Part shown: one piece after another, positions 1 to 7,803 of the stretch
How the letters are laid out: each line of letters begins with the position of its first letter
Position numbering within the stretch: the first letter of the stretch is position 1
NCBI GenBank assembly: GCA_937975585.1
Contig: CALJUC010000039.1
Span: 1 to 15,540, forward strand
Reading direction: 5' to 3'
Length of the DNA stretch: 15,540 nt
Source: an uncultured Moraxella sp.
GTDB lineage: Bacteria > Pseudomonadota > Gammaproteobacteria > Pseudomonadales > Moraxellaceae
Position numbers and translations under genes: made by a program
The notes under the pieces: model-generated
Seen by the model: the letters and a program-made list of their open reading frames with translations, nothing else
What the model was told of the DNA's origin: nothing
The model's database searches: none

Positions 1-32
1 CACTCTTTCCCTACACGACGCTCTTCCGATCT
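1..32 (+). other. Illumina sequencing adapter (assembly contamination)
   Basis: These 32 bases agree with the 3' end of the common Illumina TruSeq/PE read-1 adapter, ending in the familiar CTCTTCCGATCT. Genomic sequence begins at 33, exactly where the mutM frame becomes recognisable (His-Asp-Pro-Arg-Arg-Phe-Gly). The adapter happens to be open in the same frame, so naive gene calling could fuse ten foreign residues to MutM. The match is from memory of the adapter, but its length makes chance agreement very unlikely. Confidence 0.97.
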
Positions 33-560
33 CACGACCCACGACGCTTTGGCATGGTACTGTGGCTTGATGCGTTTGAAGATAAGTTGATTAGCAAGCT
101 GGGCGTTGAACCACTGGAAACTACGTTTACCGGGCAATATCTGTTTAACTATATCAATGCGCGTAACAAACCCATCACACGCCCGATTAAAGCCGTCATC
201 ATGGAACAGGCGGTCGTGGTCGGTGTCGGCAATATTTATGCCACTGAAGCGCTATTTTTGGCTAATATTCATCCCTTAACGCCTGCAAATCTGTTAACCC
301 TAGCGCAGCTTAATAGCTTAGTGGCCTTTATCAAAGAAGTGCTAACTATTTCGATTGAAAAAGGTGGCTCGACCTTACGTGACTTTACCGTGGGCGATGG
401 CAGAACGGGCTATTTTCAGCAGACCTTACGCGTGTATGGCCGTAAAAATATGCCTTGCCCCATCTGCCAAACGCCCGTTGATAGCGTCAAAATCGCCCAA
501 CGCGCTAGCACGTTTTGCCCAACCTGTCAGCCATTACCAAAAACTACATCCCATACATAA
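33..560 (+). CDS. mutM: Formamidopyrimidine-DNA glycosylase MutM/Fpg, 5'-truncated
   Basis: MutM is a bifunctional glycosylase/AP lyase that removes 8-oxoguanine and formamidopyrimidines in base excision repair. About 175 residues remain of a usual ~270. They begin at the conserved DPRRFG strand, continue through the helix-two-turn-helix region with VVVGVGNIYATEALF, and end with a C4 zinc finger (C-x2-C-x16-C-x2-C, CPIC...CPTC) that reads the lesion. The catalytic N-terminal Pro-Glu and the first ~100 residues are missing because the contig starts here after adapter sequence, so this is an assembly edge and not a pseudogene. The Met at 54 is internal and should not be used as a start. A ten-residue tail follows the zinc finger. 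Identification is firm. Confidence 0.95.
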   Translation, partial: HDPRRFGMVLWLDAFEDKLISKLGVEPLETTFTGQYLFNYINARNKPITRPIKAVIMEQAVVVGVGNIYATEALFLANIHPLTPANLLTLAQLNSLVAFIKEVLTISIEKGGSTLRDFTVGDGRTGYFQQTLRVYGRKNMPCPICQTPVDSVKIAQRASTFCPTCQPLPKTTSHT

Positions 561-687
561 GCGGCTATAGATAAGTTTATACAAACAACTTGCTAGAAAT
601 AAGTTCACCGTCATCATGTCTTGAGCGCGTATGAATGCCCATGTATTTACCTTTTGTCATCAAATGCTGGCATCCCGCGAAATCTAC

Positions 688-716
688 TTGCCAAAGCTGA
701 GTAAAATTGTTGTAAT
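688..716 (+). promoter_or_regulatory. Sigma-70 promoter for the 779 gene
   Basis: TTGCCA (688-693) and TGTAAT (711-716) each match the sigma-70 consensus at 5 of 6 positions and are separated by the ideal 17 bases. Transcription would begin near 723, giving a leader of about 55 bases before the ATG at 779. Confidence 0.6.
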
Positions 717-778
717 GAGGGCAATTCTTGCGGCCAAACTGGGATTGAAGGTTGGGCATAAATTTTGAGGAACGTAGT

Positions 779-1192
779 ATGAAAGCGATAACTAAATTGG
801 GAATGGCAGTAGCCTTAGGTGTAGCCACATTAACCCCAAGCTTTGCAGCAACCGAGATTAAAGAAAGTGAATTTGGCCCAACTTATGGTTCAATGGTAGC
901 GGATGCCTTCGTGGGTAAGCCATTGGGCGCGCTTGCTGTGGTTGGTGGTGCAGCAACTTGGTTGGTAAGCTTACCGTTTACCTTGTTTACTGGTGACTAT
1001 GAGCAAGCACGCCAAACGCTGATTGATGACCCATTTTATGCCATGGATCGCTGTTTGGGCTGTACCCCGGCACAAGACGCTTATTATAAATCACAATTAC
1101 CGGTTGATAATAACGTGGTGCGTGTGGTTGTTGATGGCCCATCGGAAGTTCTTATTAACACCAATCAAAACGTCGTGGTAAAAACACCATAA
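779..1192 (+). CDS. Small exported protein of unknown function
   Basis: This encodes a 137-residue protein. The first ~23 residues form a signal peptide (positive start MKAITK, hydrophobic core, cleavage at SFA-A). A Gly/Ala-rich hydrophobic stretch at about residues 48-71 containing SLPFT follows, then an RCLGC motif at 91-95 and a hydrophilic C-terminus rich in Asn and Val. The pattern of a PLGA segment, an LPFT turn and RCLGC resembles small exported proteins of unknown role in other proteobacteria, sometimes labelled 'multidrug transporter' without good reason. The start at 779 is preferred over the in-frame TTG at 752 because a GAGGA ribosome binding site lies just upstream and the signal peptide then starts at once. 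Promoter 688-716 and terminator 1212-1247 make it a single-gene unit. I cannot assign a function. Confidence 0.75.
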   Translation: MKAITKLGMAVALGVATLTPSFAATEIKESEFGPTYGSMVADAFVGKPLGALAVVGGAATWLVSLPFTLFTGDYEQARQTLIDDPFYAMDRCLGCTPAQDAYYKSQLPVDNNVVRVVVDGPSEVLINTNQNVVVKTP

Positions 1193-1211
1193 TTATTATT
1201 TTGAGCTAATC

Positions 1212-1247
1212 AAAAAAACCCCAACCATCCCAACTGGTTGGGTTTTT
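1212..1247 (+). terminator. Rho-independent terminator after the 779 gene
   Basis: CCAACCA and TGGTTGG pair around a short loop; with the flanking A-run and T-run the stem extends further with one bulged C. A run of seven T follows. It lies about 20 bases after the stop codon. Confidence 0.85.
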
Positions 1248-1493
1248 TTATGTGCGCTGATTTTATGATCAAATACATTGATTTTAAGTCAAGAAAAACG
1301 AGCGCAGATATGAGAAACACTGGTTCGCACGATAGTACAGCAAGTCCTGTTTTTTATAAGAGTTGGGCGCCGTTTTAAACTGAATTTTAAAGACGATAGT
1401 TGAACTTGTTAGTCAAGCAAGGTAAGTGGCGCATGGCTGAACGTGTGTTAAGGTAGCGTTTTTATTCACTTTCAAAATGCAAAGGATTGTGTT

Positions 1494-2366
1494 ATGACGA
1501 CTGCTGACGTACAAGTCCAAGAAATTCATATTCCTACTGACCATCAGGCTACGTTAGCAGCGACACTGTTGATTCCTACAGTTGACGTAAAGGCGGCCGT
1601 GATGATTGCACCTGCGACCGGTATTAAACGCCAGTTTTATCAAAACTTTGCTCAATATTTGGCAGAGCAAGGTTTTGGGGTTATTACCTTTGACAATGAG
1701 GGTATTGGTGGCTCGCTTGATGGCAGATTAAAACAGTCGAATGCGTCACTCATCAGTTGGGGGCGTTATGATATGCCAGCTGTACTCAACCAGTTAATCA
1801 AGGCATTCCCCAATACGAGCTATCATTTAGTGGGGCATAGTGCTGGTGGGCAGTTATTTGGTCTAATGCCGAACCATCATAAGCTGACATCGGTGTTTAA
1901 TGTGGCCTGTTCATCGGGACGAATTCGTAATATGGCGATGCCGTATAGAGCCAAAGCGATGTATTTTATGGATGTATTTATCCCATTGTCCAACTTGGCG
2001 TTTGGTTTTACCAAAACAAGTCGCATTGGTATGGGTGAGGATTTACCAAAACAAGTCGCAAAACAGTGGCGTGATTGGTGTAACGGTGCAGGGTATATTA
2101 AAACTGCCTTTGGCAACACTGTGCGGACCCATTACTATAATGATGTTACCTTGCCAGCCATGTGGGTGAATTCATCCGATGACGATATCGCCAATAATGC
2201 CAATGTCGCAGATATGATTCGAGTTTTCCCGAACATACAAGCCATCACCAAAACGCTACAGCCACATGAATATGGGTTAAAACATATCGGTCATATGAAG
2301 TTCTTTAGCCGCCAAAATCATGTGCTTTGGCAACTTGCCGTTGATTGGCTGAGTGACCGAGCGTAG
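1494..2366 (+). CDS. Alpha/beta hydrolase (COG4757-like)
   Basis: This 290-residue protein has an alpha/beta-hydrolase fold. The nucleophile elbow is GHSAGG with Ser116. Candidate triad partners are an Asp in SSDDD (229-231) and His267 in HIGHMKFF near the C-terminus. An oxyanion-type segment IAPATGIKRQFY lies at 38-49 and FDNEGIGGS at 66-74. There is no signal peptide, so it is probably cytoplasmic. The layout resembles the COG4757 predicted hydrolases; the substrate is unknown, and esterase, lipase or thioesterase activity are all possible. The ATG at 1494 has a good AAAGGA site seven bases upstream. It stands alone: the gene to the left ends in a terminator and rluA is convergent. I saw no convincing promoter or structured element in the 243 bases upstream. 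Confidence 0.88.
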   Translation: MTTADVQVQEIHIPTDHQATLAATLLIPTVDVKAAVMIAPATGIKRQFYQNFAQYLAEQGFGVITFDNEGIGGSLDGRLKQSNASLISWGRYDMPAVLNQLIKAFPNTSYHLVGHSAGGQLFGLMPNHHKLTSVFNVACSSGRIRNMAMPYRAKAMYFMDVFIPLSNLAFGFTKTSRIGMGEDLPKQVAKQWRDWCNGAGYIKTAFGNTVRTHYYNDVTLPAMWVNSSDDDIANNANVADMIRVFPNIQAITKTLQPHEYGLKHIGHMKFFSRQNHVLWQLAVDWLSDRA

Positions 2367-2395
2367 ATTTTTTATCCCACACCTTAGCAGTAATT

Positions 2396-3100
2396 TTAGA
2401 AAGGTACGTCGCTTTCCCAATCCATCCATACGCCATTGTTCGGGTGCTTTAGACGCAATTTATGCGCATGTAAGCACAGGCGTGGTGACAGATTAAGCGC
2501 TTCGCCTTCAGCATAAATTGGATCACCGAGCATGACATGGCCGATATGTAGCATATGCACGCGTAACTGGTGGCTACGTCCGGTCACCGGATGTAAGGCA
2601 ACGCGGCTGACAGGCAGTCCTTGGCGTAATTCATGATGTAGCGCTTCATACTTGGTAAATGCGTGTTTTGGCCAATCCATATCAACGATATGTTTGGGTT
2701 TTTGGTCAGGGTCATAGCGTACAGGTACATTGACTTCACCGGCTTGCGGCAGTGTGCCCCAAACCAAGGCTTGGTATTGTTTTTGCGGTAAACGCTCAAT
2801 AAACTGTTTGCTGATATGGGTCTGTGCTTCGGCATGACGGGCAAAGATAATCAGCCCTGAGGTATCCATATCAAGACGGTGAATCAATTTGACATTCGGG
2901 TCGGCTTTTAATAAGCGAGATTGTAGGCTAACCTTTAGCTCTTTGCCATCAACGGATAACAGCCCGTGTGGTTTATCAATCACCCAAATATCGTCATCGC
3001 GATAAATAGTCACCGAATCGGCAAACGCATCAAAAAATTCTTGCGGATGCTCAAGTTCTTCACGGTTTTTTCGGGCGATTTTTTCAGGTGTTAAAGCCAT
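2396..3100 (-). CDS. rluA: RluA-family pseudouridine synthase
   Basis: This 234-residue enzyme isomerises uridine to pseudouridine. E. coli RluA acts on 23S rRNA U746 and U32 of several tRNAs. It carries the catalytic motif HRLDMDTSG with Asp77, IDKPHGLLSV (41-50), the PVTGRSHQLRVHM segment and the final LCLHAHKL block, and it aligns along its length with E. coli RluA (219 aa) without the S4 domain of RluB/C/D proteins. The ATG at 3100 is chosen although its ribosome binding site is weak, because the in-frame TTG at 3163 lies inside the terminator stem downstream of tRNA-Pro. No clear promoter sits between that terminator and the start, so expression may depend on readthrough. The neighbouring tRNA-Pro has A at position 32 and so is not itself a U32 target. 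Confidence 0.9.
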   Translation of the reverse strand: MALTPEKIARKNREELEHPQEFFDAFADSVTIYRDDDIWVIDKPHGLLSVDGKELKVSLQSRLLKADPNVKLIHRLDMDTSGLIIFARHAEAQTHISKQFIERLPQKQYQALVWGTLPQAGEVNVPVRYDPDQKPKHIVDMDWPKHAFTKYEALHHELRQGLPVSRVALHPVTGRSHQLRVHMLHIGHVMLGDPIYAEGEALNLSPRLCLHAHKLRLKHPNNGVWMDWESDVPF

Positions 3101-3137
3101 AGCAATCCGCAATATGTCGAATGTCAAAGAAAGGTAT

Positions 3138-3172
3138 AAAAAAAGGCTTGCAGTCAATGGCAAGCCTTTTTT
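3138..3172 (-). terminator. Rho-independent terminator after tRNA-Pro
   Basis: GGCTTGC and GCAAGCC form a 7-bp GC-rich stem around an 8-base loop, extended by six A-T pairs. On the minus strand it ends in a run of seven T. It lies eight bases beyond the tRNA 3' end and before rluA. Confidence 0.9.
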
Positions 3173-3179
3173 ATTGATT

Positions 3180-3256
3180 TGGTCGGAACGGCGGGATTCG
3201 AACTCGCGACCCCTTGCACCCCATGCAAGTGCGCTACCAGACTGCGCTACGCCCCG
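3180..3256 (-). tRNA. tRNA-Pro (anticodon GGG)
   Basis: The 77-nt cloverleaf reads on the minus strand. The acceptor arms CGGGGCG and CGTTCCG pair with two G-U pairs, the T loop has GTTCGAATC, and the anticodon stem CTTGC/GCAAG encloses the loop ATGGGGT with anticodon GGG at 3220-3222, which reads CCC and CCU codons. The discriminator A and CCA end are encoded (CCA at 3182-3180). It resembles E. coli tRNA-Pro(GGG). It lies 88 bases after gatB on the same strand with a promoter and terminator of its own. Confidence 0.97.
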
Positions 3257-3268
3257 AATAGGCTGACT

Positions 3269-3296
3269 ATTTTATCAAACTGGCACCAATTTGCAA
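3269..3296 (-). promoter_or_regulatory. Promoter of tRNA-Pro
   Basis: On the minus strand TTGCAA (3296-3291) and TAAAAT (3274-3269) are 16 bases apart, placing the start of transcription only a few bases before the mature tRNA 5' end at 3256. A 10-bp inverted repeat brackets the element (3260-3269 and 3310-3319). Confidence 0.65.
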
Positions 3297-3344
3297 GCGC
3301 TAAATAGGCTAGTCAGCCTGTGTTTACTAAGGCTTTAGTAATAA

Positions 3345-4835
3345 TTAACCGATAAGCGCTTTAAGTAGCTGATTGACTTGAGCAGGGTTGGCTTTACCTT
3401 TTGAGGCTTTCATCACCTGACCGACAAGACCGTTAAAGGCTTTTTCTTTACCGGCTTTGTATTCATCGACCATGGCTTGGTTTTTCGCCAAGACTTCTTC
3501 GACGATGGCTTTAATCGCGCCGGTATCAGTTTCTTGCTTTAAGCCTTTGTCCGCAATGATTTTGTCAACCGCGTCATCACCTGTGCCACCTTCGCCAGCA
3601 AATAGCGCGGTAAAGGCTTGTTTGGCGAGTTTGCCTGATAGGGTGTTGTCTTTGATACGTTCGATTAACTTCGCTAGTTGTAAGGCTGAAATCGGGCTAT
3701 CTTCGATGGTTTTTTCATCTTTGTTCAGCGCACCCAACAAGTCACCCATAATCCAGTTCGCGGCAAGTTTTGCATTGTCAGTACCGACACTTGCGACCAC
3801 GGCTTCAAAGTAATCGGCAATACTACGATAGCTGGTCAAGATACGGCTATCGTACTCAGGTAGCGCGTATTCCTGCATAAAGCGGTCGCGACGCGCGACT
3901 GGTAACTCTGGCATTTCGGCTTTGATACGGTCAAACGTTGCATCATCGATGTGGACGGGTAGCAAGTCCGGGTCTGGGAAGTAGCGATAATCGTCAGCTT
4001 CTTCTTTGGTACGCATTTCACGCGTGGTGTTGGTGTTTGGGTCATAGAGGCGCGTGGCCTGACGTACTTTACCACCATCTTCAATCAGGTCGATTTGACG
4101 CTCGATTTCGGCATTGATTGCCATTTCGATAAAGCGGAACGAGTTCAAGTTTTTGATTTCGTTACGCGTACCAAACGGTTCGCCCGGCTTACGCACCGAC
4201 ACGTTACAGTCAGCACGGAATGAGCCTTCTGCCATAATTGCGTCTGAGATACCAAGCCAAGTGACTAATTGGTGAATGGCTTTGACATAAGCCACAGCCT
4301 CAGCGGCTGAGCGCATTTCTGGCTCAGATACGATTTCGATTAGCGGTGTGCCTGCGCGGTTGAGGTCAACACCGGTCATTTGTGGCACGGCATCGTGTAC
4401 CGATTTGCCGGCATCTTCTTCAAGGTGCGCGCGGGTGATGTTGATACGTTTGGCGTATTCGTTCTTTTCACCTTCATTGACCACGATGTCGATATAGCCT
4501 TTGCCGACAATTGGGTGTGCCATCTGGCTGATTTGGTAGCCTTTTGGCAAGTCAGGGTAAAAGTAATTTTTACGGTCAAAGGCATTCATCATACCAATCT
4601 CGGCATTGACACCAAGACCAAACATCAGGGCTTTTTCCACCGCTTGCTTGTTAAGGACAGGCAAGACGCCCGGTAATGCCAAATCAACGATATTGGCTTG
4701 GGTGTTTGGTTCTTGGCCGAATAGGGTCGGCGCTGATGAAAAAATTTTGGTTTCGGTATTGAGTTGGCAGTGGATTTCCAAGCCAATCACAACTTCGTAG
4801 CCATCGACTAACGGGGCTTTTTGTTCGGCTGTCAT
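3345..4835 (-). CDS. gatB: Asp/Glu-tRNA amidotransferase subunit B
   Basis: GatB is the kinase-like subunit of GatCAB. It binds mischarged Asp-tRNA(Asn) or Glu-tRNA(Gln), phosphorylates the side chain with ATP and receives ammonia from GatA. The 496 residues have the normal length and carry IGLEIHCQL (17-25), PGVLPVLN (55-62), FDRKNYFYPDLPKGYQ (86-101) and DYRYFPDPDL in the cradle domain, then the helical and YqeY-like tail that grips the tRNA. The ATG at 4835 has an AGGA site about seven bases upstream. It follows gatA by 48 bases and is the last protein gene of the unit. A weak AT-rich hairpin follows the stop but lacks a T-run, so some transcripts may continue into tRNA-Pro. Confidence 0.98.
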   Translation of the reverse strand: MTAEQKAPLVDGYEVVIGLEIHCQLNTETKIFSSAPTLFGQEPNTQANIVDLALPGVLPVLNKQAVEKALMFGLGVNAEIGMMNAFDRKNYFYPDLPKGYQISQMAHPIVGKGYIDIVVNEGEKNEYAKRINITRAHLEEDAGKSVHDAVPQMTGVDLNRAGTPLIEIVSEPEMRSAAEAVAYVKAIHQLVTWLGISDAIMAEGSFRADCNVSVRKPGEPFGTRNEIKNLNSFRFIEMAINAEIERQIDLIEDGGKVRQATRLYDPNTNTTREMRTKEEADDYRYFPDPDLLPVHIDDATFDRIKAEMPELPVARRDRFMQEYALPEYDSRILTSYRSIADYFEAVVASVGTDNAKLAANWIMGDLLGALNKDEKTIEDSPISALQLAKLIERIKDNTLSGKLAKQAFTALFAGEGGTGDDAVDKIIADKGLKQETDTGAIKAIVEEVLAKNQAMVDEYKAGKEKAFNGLVGQVMKASKGKANPAQVNQLLKALIG

Positions 4836-4883
4836 TGTTATTCCTAAAAGTAATGTCTAAATATTTCGTCAAATAAAAATCAG

Positions 4884-6374
4884 TTAGTTGCTGGCCAAAG
4901 GTGCCAAAGCCTGGTGGAAATTGGTCACTTGTTGGTACGCATCTGCGGTTTCAAGCAAGGTGTCTTCCGCCCATGCTTTACCGATAAGCTGTAAGCCGAC
5001 AGGTAAGCCTTGTTTGTCAAAGCCAACCGGATGACTCAATGCGGGCAAGCCTGCCAAGTTCACACCAATGGTGTACACGTCACCCATATAAATCTCTGAT
5101 GGGCTTAGCGATGCGCCAATCGGGTAGGCAGTGGTTGGTGCGGTTGGGGTCGCAATCACATCGCAAGTATTCAAGGCATTGTTAAAGTCGTCACGAATCA
5201 AGCGGCGCACTTTTTGCGCTTTGATATAGAAGGCATCAAAGTAACCGGCTGATAGTGCGTAAGTACCCATCAAGATACGGCGTTGGACTTCGATACCAAA
5301 ACCTTCTGAACGTGAGCGCGTATATAGGTCGTGCAAGTCAGTTGGGTTTTCACAGCGGTAACCATAGCGAACACCGTCATAACGCGATAAATTTGATGAC
5401 GCTTCGGCTGGCGCTAGCATATAGTAAGTGGCAAGCGTGGTTTCTGGCTTGGTCAAATGCACTTCAACCAAGGTCGCGCCCAAATCTTCGTATTGTTTTA
5501 GTGAGGCTTCGACAATGGCTTTTACCTCATCGGTTAAACCTGCCGCGAAATACTCGCTTGGGATACCGATGCGTAAGCCTGCCAGCGGTTTATCACTGTT
5601 TCCACTGCGTTTGGCTTGTAACTGACCGACCCAATCAGGTACTTCTTTGTCCACGCTGGTCGAGTCTTTGGCATCAAAACCGGCCAATACTTGCAGTAAA
5701 TACGCACAGTCCTCGGCTGATTTACCGAAGCTACCCGCTTGGTCAAAGCTTGACGCATAGGCCACCATACCAAAGCGTGATACGCGGCCATAAGTTGGTT
5801 TAATACCGGTCAACCCACAGAAACTCGCTGGCTGACGAATCGAACCACCGGTATCAGAACCTGTCGCAATCGGCGCAAGACCAGCGGCAACCGCAGCGGC
5901 ACTGCCGCCTGACGACCCACCCGGTACACGGGTCAAATCCCATGGGTTATGCACCGCGCCAAAATAGGATGACTCATTGTCCGAACCCATCGCGAACTCA
6001 TCCATACTGGTTTTGCCAAGCATGACAAGGCCTGCGCGTTTACAATGCTCAACGATGGTCGCATCATACGGTGACACGAAGTTGGCTAACATCTTTGAAC
6101 CACAAGTGGTCGGTACGCCCAAGGTATTAAAAATATCTTTGTGTGCCAGTGGAATACCGGTGAGGGCGCTCGCACTACCGTTAGCAAGTTGCTCATCTGC
6201 GTACTTGGCTTGGGCAAGGGCAACTTCTGGGGTAATGGTAATAAAGGCATTGACTTGATTGTCGTATTGGGTAATACGGTCAAGAAAGTGTTGGGTTAGC
6301 TCAGTACTGCTAAATTGTTTATCACGTAATCCATTGGCTAATTCCTTAACCGATAATTCATGGAAGTTTGACAT
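4884..6374 (-). CDS. gatA: Asp/Glu-tRNA amidotransferase subunit A
   Basis: GatA is the glutaminase subunit; it releases ammonia from glutamine and channels it to GatB. The amidase-signature triad is fully visible: Lys79 in GIPLAHKDIF, Ser154 in PGGSSGGS and Ser178 in GSDTGGSIRQP, at the same positions as in Staphylococcus aureus GatA. The length of 496 residues is normal. The ATG at 6374 has only a weak AGAG site. It lies 30 bases after the GNAT gene, which separates it from its usual partner gatC. GatCAB is needed where no asparaginyl- or glutaminyl-tRNA synthetase covers one of the two pathways; which one applies cannot be told from this window. Confidence 0.98.
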   Translation of the reverse strand: MSNFHELSVKELANGLRDKQFSSTELTQHFLDRITQYDNQVNAFITITPEVALAQAKYADEQLANGSASALTGIPLAHKDIFNTLGVPTTCGSKMLANFVSPYDATIVEHCKRAGLVMLGKTSMDEFAMGSDNESSYFGAVHNPWDLTRVPGGSSGGSAAAVAAGLAPIATGSDTGGSIRQPASFCGLTGIKPTYGRVSRFGMVAYASSFDQAGSFGKSAEDCAYLLQVLAGFDAKDSTSVDKEVPDWVGQLQAKRSGNSDKPLAGLRIGIPSEYFAAGLTDEVKAIVEASLKQYEDLGATLVEVHLTKPETTLATYYMLAPAEASSNLSRYDGVRYGYRCENPTDLHDLYTRSRSEGFGIEVQRRILMGTYALSAGYFDAFYIKAQKVRRLIRDDFNNALNTCDVIATPTAPTTAYPIGASLSPSEIYMGDVYTIGVNLAGLPALSHPVGFDKQGLPVGLQLIGKAWAEDTLLETADAYQQVTNFHQALAPLASN

Positions 6375-6404
6375 ATTTTTTTCTCTAAATTTACGTTGTT
6401 AAAA

Positions 6405-6968
6405 TTACCAAATATTTGGATTGCAAAATGCAGGCACACACGTCGGCGGATTTAACACAAGGCTTGTAAAATCATCGCCATTTAACATCTGCCCAATCCA
6501 CCCAGACGGCTGTGATAGTGGATAAGGTGGTGGCAAACGCTGTGGGTCAATCGGCAAAAATCCCACCTTACCATAAAAATTTGGATCGCCATAAGTGAAT
6601 GCCAAAGCAACATGATTTTGTTTTAATGTTGCCAAACCGTGACTTATCAAATCTTGAGCAATACCTTGCCCTTGATAATCAGTTGCAACCGCCACAGGCG
6701 ATAGCAAAAAAGCCGTAACATCATCATAAAACAGCCGTGTCCAAAGCGTTGCACCGAGCAATTTTTGTTCATTACCCACACCCACCGTCACATCACACCG
6801 CCAATCTTTTTTATCGCCTTGCAAAATATTCGCCACCAAGTCGGCAACCATATTGCCTTCATCGTCATTGCTACTGTCAGCAAAACTGGTGCGATACAAA
6901 GAGATTAGCTCGTCTTGACAAAAGTCGTCTTGAGCAATATTCCAATCTAAAATTGTATTATCGTTCAT
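6405..6968 (-). CDS. GNAT-family N-acetyltransferase inside the gat operon
   Basis: This encodes a 187-residue acetyl-CoA-dependent acetyltransferase. The acetyl-CoA loop is visible as DYQGQGIAQDLI (a Q-x-x-G-x-A type motif), preceded by the beta strand LLSPVAVATD and followed by FTYGDPNFYGKVGF, a signature of COG3153 (YhbS-like) GNAT proteins; the substrate is unknown. The ATG at 6968 is chosen over the adjoining TTG at 6971. It lies three bases after the gatC stop with no clear ribosome binding site, which suggests translation coupled to gatC. Base composition looks similar to the neighbours in two 60-base samples (about 47% and 37% GC), so recent foreign origin is not evident. Its place between gatC and gatA is unusual, as gammaproteobacterial operons such as that of Pseudomonas aeruginosa run gatC-gatA-gatB directly. 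Confidence 0.88.
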   Translation of the reverse strand: MNDNTILDWNIAQDDFCQDELISLYRTSFADSSNDDEGNMVADLVANILQGDKKDWRCDVTVGVGNEQKLLGATLWTRLFYDDVTAFLLSPVAVATDYQGQGIAQDLISHGLATLKQNHVALAFTYGDPNFYGKVGFLPIDPQRLPPPYPLSQPSGWIGQMLNGDDFTSLVLNPPTCVPAFCNPNIW

Positions 6969-6971
6969 CAA

Positions 6972-7268
6972 TCATTCAATGACTTGAGGTACTAAGAACA
7001 AGCCATCGGCCACGCTTGGCGCATTTGATTGATTGCGTTCGCGGTCAATATCGCGATTTGGAATATCATCACGTAGGCGTTGGGTCATGTCATGGACGTT
7101 GGTCAATGGTGCTACACCATCGGTGTCCACTTCAGCGAGCAAGTCCATCATGGCTAAAATCTTGCTCAAGTCTTGGGCATAACCATCGGCTTGTTTTGGG
7201 CTTACGGCTAAGCGTGATAGTTTGGCAATATCGAGAATTTCTTCGGTCGAAATACGATTATCAGACAT
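6972..7268 (-). CDS. gatC: Asp/Glu-tRNA amidotransferase subunit C
   Basis: GatC is the small subunit that wraps around the GatA-GatB interface and stabilises the complex. The 98 residues match the family in length and content: an N-terminal helix with IAKLSRLAVSP, the segment KILAMMDLLAEVDTDGVAPLT near the middle, a DD-IP segment and a C-terminal FLVPQVIE that inserts next to GatA. The ATG at 7268 has a strong AAGGAAA site. It is the first gene of the leftward unit, divergent from mreB across 578 bases. Its TGA stop is three bases before the next ATG. Confidence 0.97.
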   Translation of the reverse strand: MSDNRISTEEILDIAKLSRLAVSPKQADGYAQDLSKILAMMDLLAEVDTDGVAPLTNVHDMTQRLRDDIPNRDIDRERNQSNAPSVADGLFLVPQVIE

Positions 7269-7303
7269 ACAGATTTCCTTACCTCAGTTAGGCAAATAAC
7301 TCA

Positions 7304-7330
7304 ATCATAACGTTAGCAATAAGCGTTCAA
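7304..7330 (-). promoter_or_regulatory. Possible gatC operon promoter
   Basis: On the minus strand TTGAAC (7330-7325) and TATGAT (7309-7304) match the sigma-70 boxes well, but the 15-base spacing is short. It would give a leader of about 30 bases. No better candidate was found upstream of gatC. Confidence 0.35.
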
Positions 7331-7560
7331 TATTGGCTCATGAATTGGTTTTGATTGATAAATTTATATTAATAAAAAGATAACAAGTTGCGTGGTGGAT
7401 TGATGGTCAAATTGGGCCTTGATAAAGCGTCATAACACAAGAACGCTTAATAAATTCAATCAACTGTGACTCAAATGTTACGCATAATAATTTGTCACAA
7501 AAAATATTACTTTCATGACTTAATATGATTAAATGACTATATTTTGCGATATTTTATCGT

Positions 7561-7658
7561 TATAATCTAGCACTATTCTATTTTATCGCAAATTAGTCGC
7601 CGCATTGCTATTAATTCTACGATAGTCGCATTGACCACAAGGTGGTTTGTCTTAATAT
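7561..7658 (+). promoter_or_regulatory. Two candidate mreB promoters
   Basis: A perfect TATAAT at 7561-7566 has only a poor -35 box at 17 bases (TATATT). A second candidate has TTGACC at 7631-7636, 16 bases, then TAATAT at 7653-7658. They would give mreB leaders of about 275 and 180 bases. The rest of the 578-base gap between gatC and mreB is AT-rich on the gatC side, has a short hairpin (ACCAC/GTGGT near 7635) and a folded segment at 7762-7803, and holds no credible gene. Confidence 0.45.
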
Positions 7659-7761
7659 TCTGTGATTATTTGACCTGACTGTCTTATCCTAATTTGGCCT
7701 GCATTCGTTTGCCCACTGAGTGCGGATTATTTGATGGTCGGTTTTGCCAAATTGACAGTGT

Positions 7762-7803
7762 TGACAGGCACATGCGACATGTGGCGACCAAAAAAACCTG
7801 TCA
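7762..7803 (+). promoter_or_regulatory. Nested stem-loop in the mreB leader
   Basis: TGACAGG (7762-7768) pairs perfectly with CCTGTCA (7797-7803). Directly inside, CACATG (7769-7774) pairs with CATGTG (7778-7783) around a three-base loop. The two helices can stack. The structure ends about 43 bases before the mreB ATG. It lacks a T-run and so is not a simple terminator. Confidence 0.45.

Noticed and set aside
577..828. 83-codon open frame on the minus strand
   Set aside because: It overlaps the promoter, ribosome binding site and signal peptide of the 779 gene, and its product has no recognisable domain.
1433..1456. Seven-codon leader peptide before the hydrolase
   Set aside because: Too short, no regulatory codons and no attenuator structure after it.
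3101..3163. N-terminal extension of rluA from the TTG at 3163
   Set aside because: The added codons run through the tRNA-Pro terminator hairpin and have no family counterpart.
3320..3347. Terminator of gatB (TTACTAA/TTAGTAA hairpin)
   Set aside because: The stem is weak and AT-rich with no T-run on the minus strand, so it is not convincing as a terminator.
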